NCBI GenBank assembly: GCA_030142905.1
Contig: JASJOG010000047.1
Coordinates: 1,507,001 to 1,571,000 of the forward strand
Direction of reading: 5' to 3'
Source: Heliopora coerulea
Taxonomy: Eukaryota; Cnidaria; Anthozoa; Scleralcyonacea; Helioporidae
Length of the DNA: 64,000 nt
The position numbers were made by a program, and so were the translations under genes. Below are positions 56,401 through 64,000 of the stretch, piece after piece. Under the pieces are notes generated by a model, which worked only from the letters and a program-made list of their open reading frames with translations, was not told where the DNA came from and did not search any database. Within the stretch, counting starts at the first letter, position 1. Each line of letters begins with the position of its first letter.

Positions 56401-59342
56401 CAACAGAAATCCGATTTTCAAGAGTTGAAAAACTTTACATGGATTACACCTCTCCATTAGTTTTCGCCATACTCCATTACATAAGTACTCTACATATGTT
56501 ACGTAAGTAGTCGTTACGTATATACTCATTACGTAAGTACCCCAATTTGACGAGTTATTGACCAGTTCACCAGGTTTACTTGAGTATATATTTAACAATG
56601 GTTCACATAAGCGTTCATCTTGCCAGATCGACATCAGGTCCCAACAGTTATGATAACAAATTTTGGAGATAACTATTTAACATTTTAATCAGATATTGGC
56701 TTGGTTATTGAAGCATTTTATATATTCCTAACCAACACATCTTTTACAATGAGAATTTAAAGCAATGTTTACAAATCCCCTAAACGTTGGCATTCTGAGG
56801 GATGAAAAAGTGGTGTGACCAAGTTGGAAATTGAATTTGGCATATGTGATTACCGGTAGTTATTAGACCAAAATTTGGTTCACGAATTTTGGAGTTCAAC
56901 TAATGGTAGGAAAAGGTTAGAGGAAAAGTATTGGGTTAGTGTAATCGGTAGTCAGGTTCCCAGATAATCCTAATGATCGGATGTTCATCGCACAAAAAAC
57001 TCTTAAACTATCTTACAAAGGGGGACCCAATCCTCCTATGTGAAAGAGCTGGGGGCTATCTCAGATAGCACCCCCCTTTTTTGATGTCAATATCCCCAAA
57101 AGTATTTTTACCTTTGTTGTATAAAGAATAAAGTTTTGTACTTTCTATTTTTCACATTCCAATTCTCTATATTCACTGGGTTTATCACTTATATTAGTAG
57201 GGTTACCTTGTTTATTTTTTCTCTGTTTGGACGCTGGGATAAGTTTGAAATCGATTTGAAGAAATCGCATCACCTTACATTGACCTTAGGTCGATATTCA
57301 CGTCAACGATGTAGGAGGAAAACGCTTGGCAACCATAGAGCTGCCCATTGATGACTACGTACATCCACTTTCTGCATATCAAAACAATATATTCTAATAT
57401 ATTTTGTTTGAAATCTCGATCAGACCTAAGAGGACGCAGAAGCCTTCTGCGAAAGTTAGCAAAATTTATTCGATGGACCACCGATTGAACATCAAAAAAA
57501 AAAAATTTAGAAAACTAAGATGGCCGTATCGAGCAATTCAACCCGTTACTTTGGCTGATTATCTTTTCAGCAGCTTATGTCATTTTGATGGATGATGTTC
57601 TCCGGATATGATTGATCGGATATTCATATCATTTATCTAACCAGTTTGAATAATTGTGTTCAATATTATCTGATAATATGTACTTATACCAAGTGCTCTT
57701 CGTGTAGATGATATAATATTGACAAGAAAACCTTTTCACGTAAAATATATCTCAATATAAACTGTCCCGAGTGCACCATTTCTTTAGTCTACATAACGCA
57801 TTTATTTTAACTAAATACATGTTAGACGAATAATATGTTAGTTATCAAAAACGAGTTAGTTATTTACCTGGATTCAACCAGCAAGGACGTTTTTAATATT
57901 GTCTGATAATTAACATCCTAACCTTAGTTCTGACTACAGGAGAGATTTTCCAGTCATTAAGTAACAAGGATTTGGATAGGGAACGGTTTGAGGTAATACA
58001 TCATATATTTTTAACTTACTGTTTCGTAGAGTATTTTGTTTTTGGTTTATTTAACCCCCGTCAGACGCTCTGAAAAGAGTACACTTAGTACAATATAGCA
58101 CATATTTGCATTTCTTTATAATTATTTACTTATTTATACATTTCTTTGAGTGACTGCTTTTCTCAATTGAAGAAAGTCGCTAAGTAGACCTTACTCAGAG
58201 ATGACTCAAAGACATCAAGGAATAAGAACGTAATTACCGTCTGATGAATTTAAAAAGGACTGTTTAACATACAATGGCTTCCATGAGGAAGATTAAACGA
58301 GCTGTCGTAACTCGCTTGATTAAAATGAATAGAAGAATTCGTTCTCTTTGGTTATGGGAAAAGCCCATAGCTGGTTAAATTACCTTTTTTGGCAGTAGAA
58401 AATTTTCTTGACATAGAGTAGGCCTGGTAACCCGATATTATTGCCTGGATTAACTAAACGGTCCTTAAGAATTGCCAAGTTGATTATTCATGTGCGGTCA
58501 CTTAACATATAAAAAGAGTGGCTGTTCGGGTTTAGAGAAACGGGAGAAATTTAAGAGCTGTTCTCATTTTGAAGGGATTAAGATTAATTTTTCATAAAAA
58601 CTAAGGCTATAGGTTTGTATGTGGCTTTTTTCCAAACTGAGGGGTTCACCGGCGAACCAAGCAACACAAACTTTGTTACTAGTCAAGCGTATTACATGCT
58701 TCCGTGTGTTCCATGGTACTATAACAGTATAGCGACCGACGCAACACTTTGGTCAAATCGTTTCTATCTACTTCGCTTTGGTATATAAACAGAGAAGAGA
58801 GGAAATAGTCTCTTCCTTGTCCGGAAACTTCTTGCCAGGTTTCAGAGAAATTAACCAAATTTTGTCCTGCGAGAGACATTGAACAGCTATATATATTGGT
58901 GTGATGAAACCCATGTTTCAAAAAGAAGTTCTTGCAGCCTGGTGGTAGAAAGAACATCGACTGCTCGAAAACGCTGCGAACGCCATCGTGACGCACAGCA
59001 AGTACAGGAAATTAGTACTCATTATATTGGTCGACATGGTTGGAAATTATGTCTTACGGTATAAGAAGTTACATATCGACGGTATCTTTTGACTTGAGTG
59101 AAATGAAACGAAAAACAACCTAATGAGCTTTTTCCCAAATTTTTTAACATCAACCTACCTTGACAGAAAGTGTACAGTACAATCCCAGCCAGAAACCATT
59201 TCGGACTGTTCAAGAACTGCAGACAAGCAGGACGAAACCTCCCCCAACCAAACTTTAGTGATAGATTGTCTTTGAAATCAGACTCCAGAATAATTGGGAA
59301 CTTGTTCCTACCATTGTTTTTGTTTCCATCCATGGGCGTCAT
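44321..59342 (-). CDS. Gene C: SLCO/OATP family organic anion transporter, 9 coding exons
   Basis: Plasma-membrane organic anion transporter, SLCO4A1-like. Coding exons: 59159-59342, 54628-54819, 52734-53077, 51228-51630, 49663-49840, 48827-49001, 47556-47740, 44728-44942 and 44321-44448. Total 2004 nt, predicted 667 residues. All introns are GT-AG and all phases agree, so this copy looks intact. It has the N-terminal FGWGRF block, [12 protein letters not shown], the six-cysteine Kazal segment with TYFDSCHAGC, and a WYLYKPE C-terminal helix end. Exon 3 is 344 nt against 362 in A and B, and the linker residues before the Kazal domain differ, so C is the more diverged paralog. It lies head to tail with B, which lies head to tail with A. 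Substrate unknown. Confidence 0.9.
44728..44942 (-). CDS. Gene C coding exon 8 (helix 11)
   Basis: 215 nt, phase 2 to 1. Acceptor gttgtttcag, donor GTGAG. Encodes [30 protein letters not shown] and CRLWQDTCGKKGRC. Confidence 0.9.
45222..45300. mobile_element. One end of a hAT-like element
   Basis: CAGTGGTTCCCAACCTTTT is a typical hAT terminal word, followed by a GGGACCCCTT phrase. The matching far end was not found, so this is a fragment. Confidence 0.45.
45422..46565. mobile_element. Penelope-like retroelement with internal inversion
   Basis: Minus strand 45422-45653: reverse transcriptase core with the catalytic RYVDDIFCLF, split over two overlapping frames (one frameshift), then HEKQLNDKLPFLDVLVD. 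Plus strand from about 45672 to 46535: one open frame that starts just after the reverse transcriptase region (NYKTGLIHTLVHRTFKI) and ends with a GIY-YIG domain (FVVYEFTCAGCNSRYIGKTS). So the 5' part is flipped relative to the 3' part. The 3' UTR begins CTGAAGATGGCATAAGTTTGCCGAAACATGTC, a hammerhead-like layout. Located between exons 8 and 7 of gene C. Confidence 0.85.
46631..47044. repeat. Fold-back element with tRNA-like arms, family 2 (long copy)
   Basis: Begins TTTCAGAATCATCCTCAGAG. Arms from 46662 and to 47044 pair over most of their length, including AGAAATTTTTTATGATAATCTG at the outside, the tRNA-like unit, and an inner GGCGAGTTTTTATCCAA segment. Anthozoan tRNA-derived repeat by structure; in gene C intron 7. 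Confidence 0.8.
47280..47377. mobile_element. TTAA-ended 98-bp MITE (piggyBac-like family)
   Basis: Begins TTAACTCTTTCATGACC and ends GGGGGAGTTAA, with core TTGTCTGGGATTAACCAAAG and GTAAAATAGT. Confidence 0.6.
47556..47740 (-). CDS. Gene C coding exon 7 (end of loop 5, helix 10)
   Basis: 185 nt, phase 0 to 2. Acceptor tcccctcag chosen for its pyrimidine tract; an alternative in-frame AG at 47732-47733 would drop three residues (SIK). Encodes [21 protein letters not shown], a helix and VPDKTVTLR; donor GTATG. Confidence 0.87.
48827..49001 (-). CDS. Gene C coding exon 6 (Kazal-like loop)
   Basis: 175 nt, phase 2 to 0. Acceptor ctttttag, donor GTAAG. Six cysteines as in A and B, with FAPVCGSDNITYFDSCHAGC. 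Confidence 0.9.
49050..49440 (+). repeat. Pyrimidine-rich CTCT/CTGT low-complexity tract
   Basis: Plus strand dominated by TCTCTGTCTGT-type words between exons 6 and 5 of gene C. ORFs read through it are Ser, Leu and Cys-rich artefacts. Confidence 0.6.
49436..49600 (-). mobile_element. LINE 3' tail with GATT/AATC microsatellite
   Basis: Minus strand reads GCGCCTCTGGATATCAGC, CTGTTTAAATAAAG, then a short AATC tandem end. This is the structure of a CR1/L2-type LINE 3' end; only the tail is present. Confidence 0.5.
49663..49840 (-). CDS. Gene C coding exon 5 (helices 8-9)
   Basis: 178 nt, phase 1 to 2. Acceptor tttgcctag, donor GTAAG. The correct frame reads GTFLGSIILKQFSLKDVCKN, then YLIPGCGSVNLAGLSTPYNQ; a longer ORF in another frame over the same bases is a shadow. 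Confidence 0.87.
51228..51630 (-). CDS. Gene C coding exon 4 (OATP signature, helices 6-7)
   Basis: 403 nt, phase 0 to 1. Acceptor ttggttccag, donor GTACG. Encodes [37 protein letters not shown] and two helices. Confidence 0.9.
52734..53077 (-). CDS. Gene C coding exon 3 (helices 3-4)
   Basis: 344 nt, phase 1 to 0. Acceptor tatctttcag, donor GTAAA. Encodes [39 protein letters not shown] and GPGLGLIIGG, ending VDLKQ. Six codons shorter than A and B in the extracellular loop after CHAG. Confidence 0.88.
54050..54230. repeat. tRNA-like repeat, family 1 (single arm)
   Basis: Carries the minus-strand tRNA-like unit (GGTTGCGGGTTCAATCCCC) followed by the CAAGGTGCAAGTTCAACATA segment found in the inner arm of 42955-43327. 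Only one arm is present. Confidence 0.65.
54283..54492. repeat. Fold-back element with tRNA-like arms, family 1
   Basis: About 210 bp palindrome; outer arms GATGAACGATCGTCAAGTCC pair with the right end. Centre has GATGACCGGTAGCTCAATGG, so the left arm has lost part of its A-box side. In gene C intron 2. Confidence 0.8.
54628..54819 (-). CDS. Gene C coding exon 2 (helix 2)
   Basis: 192 nt, phase 1 to 1. Acceptor cttggcag, donor GTATG. Encodes GIILLGLTYLTLPSLEKRF, KEMGIIVASSDISA and GDYGNKIRWIGGGGLIVG. Confidence 0.9.
55160..55225. mobile_element. TTAA-ended MITE fragment (piggyBac-like family)
   Basis: Contains TTGGCTAACACCAGACGATT and ends CGAGAAAGGGTTAA. Preceded at 55030-55150 by a diverged relative of the 10171-10351 right arm. 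Confidence 0.5.
55230..59158. other. Gene C intron 1, mostly unrecognised sequence
   Basis: About 4 kb of AT-rich intron after the MITE fragment. I see short ORFs but no domain, tRNA or clear transposon end. ACGTAAGT words near 56480-56540 are a minor tandem. Confidence 0.45.
59159..59342 (-). CDS. Gene C coding exon 1 (N-terminus and helix 1)
   Basis: 184 nt, phase 0 to 1. Starts MTPMDGNKN at ATG 59340-59342; the second Met three codons later is an alternative. Encodes FGWGRFRPACLQFLN, helix 1 and CQ before donor GTAGG. A possible acceptor (ccttcttaag) precedes the ATG. Confidence 0.86.
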
Positions 59343-59649
59343 GCGAGTGCAATTCCTTAAGAAGGAGGAATAGAGTGATAAAAACCCATCAAGGGAAAAA
59401 TTGTACAGCGGGACTAATTTTATTGTATTAGGGATGCAGACTACTTATTTTCTAGACTGGAGCTTACCGGTTTTTTAGAATCCGTACAAACAAACAACTT
59501 TAAGCCCACAGTCGTACTGTTCTTCCATACGCTCGTTAGACTTTGAGGTAGCCACGTGTTCACGTTCTGCTACGTTTGCACTGTGAATGGCCTCATTTGA
59601 CAAGTTTGAGGACACGCCGACAGAGTGTAGACCTCTTATCTGAAGCAGA

Positions 59650-60214
59650 CAGTGGCGTAGGAAGCTAGTTGAACTTAGGGGGGCCGGGAAAAAAATTTTA
59701 TTTCAGGGTGGGCGTTTTAACGTAAATATTTACATCGCCTGTATTGTTGACAATACTGGGACAATACATGCAGTTTTACATCTATGGTAAAGCATATTCC
59801 GTGTTTAGGAGAAAGGAATGTTTTAGTGGATTACTAATTTATGAATTAAAAAACTAAATGCAATTATAAAATGTCGTAGCTTTTTTTAACCCTTATAAAG
59901 AATACTAAAAGTGACCATACATTTATGCCGAGTTTTAACGGCATCTCCGTGAAACTGTAAGTTATAATAAAGTATCAACCATGGTTTAAGTGTGTGTCGT
60001 ACATTCGATTTTTAATCATACAGATATTTTCATTATTTATTGTACAGATATTGTAATTTTTAAATGCAAGTACGTGTGATGGAAAAAATTGGAAAACTCT
60101 TTCCATGCTGTTACCATATCTGTTTTTAAGGGGGGAGAAAGATATTGCGGCTCCCCTAAATAAAATGTTAGGGCGGCCGCGGCCCCGGTGGCCCCTCTAC
60201 TTTCTACGCCACTG
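59650..60214. mobile_element. hAT-type non-autonomous element, 565 bp, with perfect 8-bp target duplication
   Basis: Begins CAGTGGCGTAGGAAG and ends CTTTCTACGCCACTG; 13 of 15 bases match as inverted repeats. Flanked on both sides by gaagcaga (59642-59649 and 60215-60222). No coding capacity. Upstream of gene C. A related single end (AGTGGCGTAGACAGG) is at about 16574. Confidence 0.85.
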
Positions 60215-60978
60215 GAAGCAGATGTACGTAACTAATTTTGGTCATTATGGTCACAGTGCTTGATTTGCGCGGTACCATTTGTGAAAAGCTCGGACTAATC
60301 CGGTGTGACGACAAACTTGTATCATTGTTTTCCACAACGAATGGTTACAGAATACTGGCAGATCCAGAATAGTGTCAAAGGTATCAGCTGGCAATGCTTT
60401 TTCAATTAACTAAATAACTAAATACGCTGGCATTGAACCAAACTCATTACTGCCATTTTATAGTTTATACTCAGTGTCTTGTAACGTATAATGTTACTGA
60501 AAGCTTCCGAAATAATCGTGGGAAAAGCATTATTTGAGGTCAGTTTAATCGGTATCACTGGCATTAGTGATATCTTCCATTTTGTGATACTTAAGTGTTA
60601 TTTGTCTCTTATGTCTTACATGAACATTAACGAAGAGGAAACTCTACAATTGTCGTGCAAAATCTACATGATAATTCCAATAGCAAAAAACGGTGCAAGA
60701 AAAAATCATGTCAACTTTCGCAAGACTTCTACGGTTATTCAGTACGATTCCGGTTCCAAACCATACCTATGACTGAAGTTAGAGAACGTTTTCAAGGTTC
60801 ATGGCATTCTGTGAAAACCTAACTTCGAACAACAATGGGAACAGTGGCATAAGTAGGACGTTTCTAGAGGGAAACTTAGTAAGTTTGGGAAAGGTATAGC
60901 ATTATAATAGCTCTTTATCAGTTCTTTCGCCTGCGGTGCTAAATATTCTGAGTAAACGTTTACGTTTATTCTGGAAAA

Positions 60979-61184
60979 CACAAACATACCATCATTCCAT
61001 GGCCTGCTCCCGGCTTGGCCTTGTAGCTCCGTTGGTAGAGCGTCGGACTCGTAAACCGAAGGTCGCGGGTTCGAATCCCAGCCGCGGTTAAGCAGAGTTT
61101 TTATCTGCTTGCCGGGTATGGGTTCGTTTCACTTGGAAGTAGCATTAATATTCTCAACTTTCACCCAAGTACATAATTTCACAC
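60979..61184 (+). repeat. tRNA-Thr-like repeat unit, copy 1
   Basis: Unit of about 206 bp containing TAGCTCCGTTGGTAGAGC (A-box) and GGTTCGAATCCC (B-box), with anticodon loop CTCGTAA (anticodon CGT, threonine). The acceptor stem and two T-stem pairs do not match, so it is more likely a tRNA-derived repeat than a tRNA gene. Confidence 0.65.
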
Positions 61185-61252
61185 TATCACTTAACATTAG
61201 ATGAATTATAGGTGTTGATATGGAGGAAACTAGTTAGTTTCGAAATATCAAT

Positions 61253-61458
61253 CACAAACATACCATCATTCCATGGCCTGCTCCCGGCTTGGCCTTGTAG
61301 TTCCGTTGGTAGAGCATCGCACTAGTAAACCGAAGGTCGCGGGTTCGAATCCCAGCCGCGGTCAAGTAGAGTTCTTGTCTGCTTACCCGGTATGGGTTGG
61401 TTTCACTTGGAAGTAGCATTAATATTCTCAACTTTCACCTAAGTACATAATTTCACAC
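61253..61458 (+). repeat. tRNA-Thr-like repeat unit, copy 2
   Basis: Direct repeat of 60979-61184 with about a dozen substitutions. Anticodon loop CTAGTAA reads AGT, also threonine. Copies are 68 bases apart. Confidence 0.65.
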
Positions 61459-61572
61459 GATCATATATAAATATATATAATATTTTAAGTTGACAAATAC
61501 TGACGATGAAATATCGAGTGCCTATATACCTCGAGGTTTTAAGACCTAACCGGAACCTGTTGCGAAAATGCA

Positions 61573-61650
61573 ACTTTTGGCCTTCCGGCTGGGAATCGAA
61601 TCCGTGACTCCGCGAATCTAGTGCGATGCTCTGTCAACTAAGCTACTTAT
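61573..61650 (-). repeat. tRNA-like unit, copy 3, inverted
   Basis: Minus strand reads TAGCTTAGTTGACAGAGC and GGATTCGATTCCCAGCC, the same class as copies 1 and 2. Degraded A-box; no matching acceptor stem. Confidence 0.55.
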
Positions 61651-61813
61651 AATAAGCATTCTATGCTACTAGGGTGCCTATAGGGACTATTCTGGACTCC
61701 TCTGTTCTTTAAGGGAGATTGGTTAATGAGAGTAGTTACTATAACAGAGTTTGCTGATAATATATTTATATATATATATAATAAGGCGCGGGGGGTTCAG
61801 TGTAGATAGCTTC

Positions 61814-61955
61814 TATAAAACAGCGGCGTTCTTGAGGTTATACACTATCTAAAAGATAGGAAAAAACGAAAAAAGAAAAGAAAAAAAACAAAGAAAAGAA
61901 GCTTTTTTTCTATCTTTTAGATAGTGTATAACCTCAAGAACGTCGCTGTTATATA
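61814..61955. repeat. Hairpin with about 47-bp arms and purine centre
   Basis: GTTCTTGAGGTTATACACTA on the left pairs with the right arm across an A/G-only centre (61867-61902). TA-rich flanks on both sides. MITE-like by structure. Confidence 0.7.
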
Positions 61956-62257
61956 AATAATATTTTATATATTAAGGCGTAGCTTTCCGACTAATGGCAG
62001 ATTCCAGTCGAAAGACGCAGGATTGGGGATAATCTCTTGCCAACGTAAAGTTAATACTTATAAATCAAGTGAGGCATAGAAAAACTTCTTGACTTGTCCT
62101 TTATTATCGTTAAAATTGCTAAAAACGTTTTGGCTATTCAGCCTTCTTCAGTTAAAAATGAAGTTTTCTCACATCTACTAACGTTTAAATAGAAACTGAA
62201 TAATTAAAAAATTAAATTTACAAAAATTTTTTTCTTAAATAAAAATTGGCGTATTAA

Positions 62258-62358
62258 TTAACTCTTTCAAGGCGGAAGCTCTCCCCTTGTCGGGTAAAAT
62301 CGTCTAGCGTCAGCCAGAGTAAAATAATACAAATCTTAAGCCGCCGGAAAAGAGTTAA
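62258..62358. mobile_element. TTAA-ended 101-bp MITE (piggyBac-like), full copy
   Basis: Begins TTAACTCTTTCAAGG and ends CCGGAAAAGAGTTAA. Core AAATCGTCTAGCGTCAGCC then AGAGTAAAATAATA. Opposite orientation to 22883. Confidence 0.7.
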
Positions 62359-63473
62359 TCAGGGTAAAAATTAAAATTCCTTGTCCGCATAATTTATGCG
62401 TCTTTTAGATTTTAATTCATTTCTTTTGTTAGTACCATGAGGTTTCAAAGTAAAAAGCTGAGCTAGCCGACATGCTTCTCTAACATGCGATTTAGCTTTA
62501 TCTTCATTGTTTTCGGAATTATTTCTGGTATCGAAACAGAAAAAGTCTGAATAAATTAATAAGAACATTTTGACTGCCCTGCATGACAACATTGTTTATG
62601 TTAACGCAAACAAAGTTAAAACAAACAGTACAACATTTATGATAAGATCGTCTAGATATGGCTAAAAATTAAGTGCCGTTTTCAGAACAGATTACAACGG
62701 GAATCTATAAATTGCTATTAATCTCAGACAACTTACTTAGTACAAACTGCAGAATACCAAAGATGATAAATTATGTGTTGAATAACGCTATAGTGGTCAC
62801 TCAATCCAGACCATCACGCGAAGGAAATGTGAACACAATGCAATAGAAGGTCTTCTTTCAGTGAAGACATTGTGTTTCCACAGAGTGGCCACATGATGGA
62901 CGATTTACTATGTGATTACTGTTGGTAGAAAGGTCTTCTATTGTGAGATAACAGGTTGTACCCTGAGGTACACTGTTTATAAGCATTCTTTTTTCGTTAA
63001 AAGGTGTTTGAGAGACATTCTGTCTCTAAAGAAAACCCAATTTCATGAAACTATACAGCAGTTTGAGTAATGATTTGAGATAAATTTTATACATTAAATC
63101 CTCTGTCTTCCAAAGTTTTTATTTGCAAACATACAAAATTGCTACAATAATCACCATACTGTGTTGCGCACATTAACATGGAGAACTAAATAACTGAAGA
63201 AAAAATAAACAACTTGGTTAATCGCTTTAATTATTCATGTCCATTGTGACTACTAATGATCACTTACAAACTGCAATAATGATTCAATGGAATGAGAATG
63301 TTTAAAATATATAAGTAACGTAATGATTAAATAATTGCTAGTTTTTGGGGATCTTTTTCTAACCTTAGTACGTTATATATGATTTATTAATAACTTAACA
63401 GCAAACTCCTTTACAATTTAACACGCGAAAATTTTTTTGAGATGGTATAAATCCTTCTACACAAGTTTCAATA

Positions 63474-64000
63474 CTAATCCACGTCCCACACTGCGTTCTC
63501 GTTTTCAACTTGATCTTCTACGGGCAAAGAAACATTTTCTAAGTATTCTGGCAACCCGGTGAATTCCTTCCAAGGGGTGAACCAAATATAAAAAATAATC
63601 ATCGTAATGACAAATGAAATCTGGAAAAATCTGGCAAAAGACATGTCCCGCACGGAGTTTTCAAATTCTTTCACTTTCAGTGGTAAAATAAGAAAAAAAC
63701 ATGGAATTACTACGGCAACCAACACCAAGCAACACTGACATATTTTGATACAATATTTTCCCTTACTGGCAATCCATAACATAAAATTTGTAACGATGAG
63801 AAGACCAATTTGGAAAATTTTGAACAACAAGTATGCTGCTGAAAAAGCTATGAAAATTTTCTCGGAATCAATCAGTACCAAACGATAGCATTGAACTAGG
63901 TCTGCACTTGAAATTGCCGTACAATTTACTCTAGGAGGAGCTTCCCCAAATTTAAGATTCCTTACAACTTTGTAGCAGTCGAATTTTGGATCATCTCGAC
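63474..64000 (-). CDS. Multi-pass membrane protein, C-terminal part (partial, unrecognised)
   Basis: One frame is open from the right edge to the stop at 63474, about 175 codons, with no need for a local start codon: the upstream codons are sense (RDDPKFDCYKVVRNLKFGEA). Seen: a cysteine-bearing N-terminal part (FDCY, VNCT, VQCY), then about three to four hydrophobic helices (around IFIAFSAAYLLFKIFQIGLL, LVLVAVVIPCFFLILPL and ISFVITMIIFYIWF), and an acidic tail (VEDQVENENAVWDVD). No signature of the OATP family. I do not recognise it; it may belong to a lineage-specific family. It is transcribed like genes A to C. Candidate AATAAA on the minus strand at 63383-63388. Confidence 0.6.
   Translation of the reverse strand, partial: RDDPKFDCYKVVRNLKFGEAPPRVNCTAISSADLVQCYRLVLIDSEKIFIAFSAAYLLFKIFQIGLLIVTNFMLWIASKGKYCIKICQCCLVLVAVVIPCFFLILPLKVKEFENSVRDMSFARFFQISFVITMIIFYIWFTPWKEFTGLPEYLENVSLPVEDQVENENAVWDVD

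Larger units (their letters stand above)
59343..63473. other. Region between gene C start and the membrane-protein gene
   Basis: Holds the hAT element, the threonine-tRNA-like cluster, a hairpin at 61814-61955 and a TTAA-MITE. A 93-codon plus-strand ORF at 60491-60772 has no recognisable domain. The gene C promoter should lie in the left part. Confidence 0.45.

Noticed and set aside
61021..61090. Functional tRNA-Thr(CGT) gene
   Set aside because: Acceptor stem and two T-stem pairs mismatch and the whole 206-bp surroundings are duplicated next door; kept as tRNA-like repeat.
1..64000. CRISPR arrays, bacterial operons or prophage
   Set aside because: Introns, retroelements and microsatellites show an animal genome; no evenly spaced direct repeats of CRISPR type were seen.

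Overview
This is animal nuclear DNA, most likely from a cnidarian and perhaps a stony coral. It is AT-rich. The genes are split by GT-AG introns, there are no operons or ribosome-binding sites, and the gaps are full of Penelope-like elements (PLEs), LINE tails, short inverted-repeat DNA elements, tRNA-derived repeats and TA microsatellites. The species assignment is inference.

The backbone is a tandem array of three paralogous genes on the minus strand. All encode SLCO/OATP-type organic anion transporters and resemble vertebrate SLCO4A1. Gene A (first coding exon at 11344-11542, running off the left edge after exon 7 at 1446-1612) is partial. Gene B (18129-37649) and gene C (44321-59342) are complete, with nine coding exons each and predicted products of 673 and 667 residues. 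I rebuilt the exons by reading splice sites on the minus strand. Phases agree throughout, and the lengths of exons 2, 4, 5, 6 and 8 (192, 403, 178, 175 and 215 nt) are identical wherever they can be compared. Each gene carries the OATP signature at the exon 4 start, a six-cysteine Kazal-like segment on exon 6, and segments consistent with twelve membrane helices. One defect stands out: exon 4 of gene B has AC where its acceptor should read AG.

At the far right, 63474-64000 on the minus strand holds the end of an unrelated, unrecognised multi-pass membrane protein.

The most unusual region is the large intron of gene B between exons 5 and 6 (22481-29293). It is a nest of PLE pieces separated by TA tracts. 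It contains a head-to-head pair of GIY-YIG endonuclease ORFs, a 308-bp-arm near-perfect palindrome, a 5'-truncated reverse transcriptase-endonuclease PLE, and two ~120-bp repeats. Each of those repeats contains a type I hammerhead ribozyme motif with perfect helix I. Both hammerheads point in the same direction as gene B, so they should be transcribed inside its intron. A second PLE with an internal inversion lies at 45422-46565, downstream of exon 8 of gene C.

Other repeats include two families of fold-back elements whose arms are tRNA-like, a TTAA-ended MITE family with at least seven copies, two hAT-type elements with 8-bp target duplications, and a cluster of three threonine-tRNA-like repeats at 61.0-61.65 kb. 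Intergenic stretches showed no further convincing genes.
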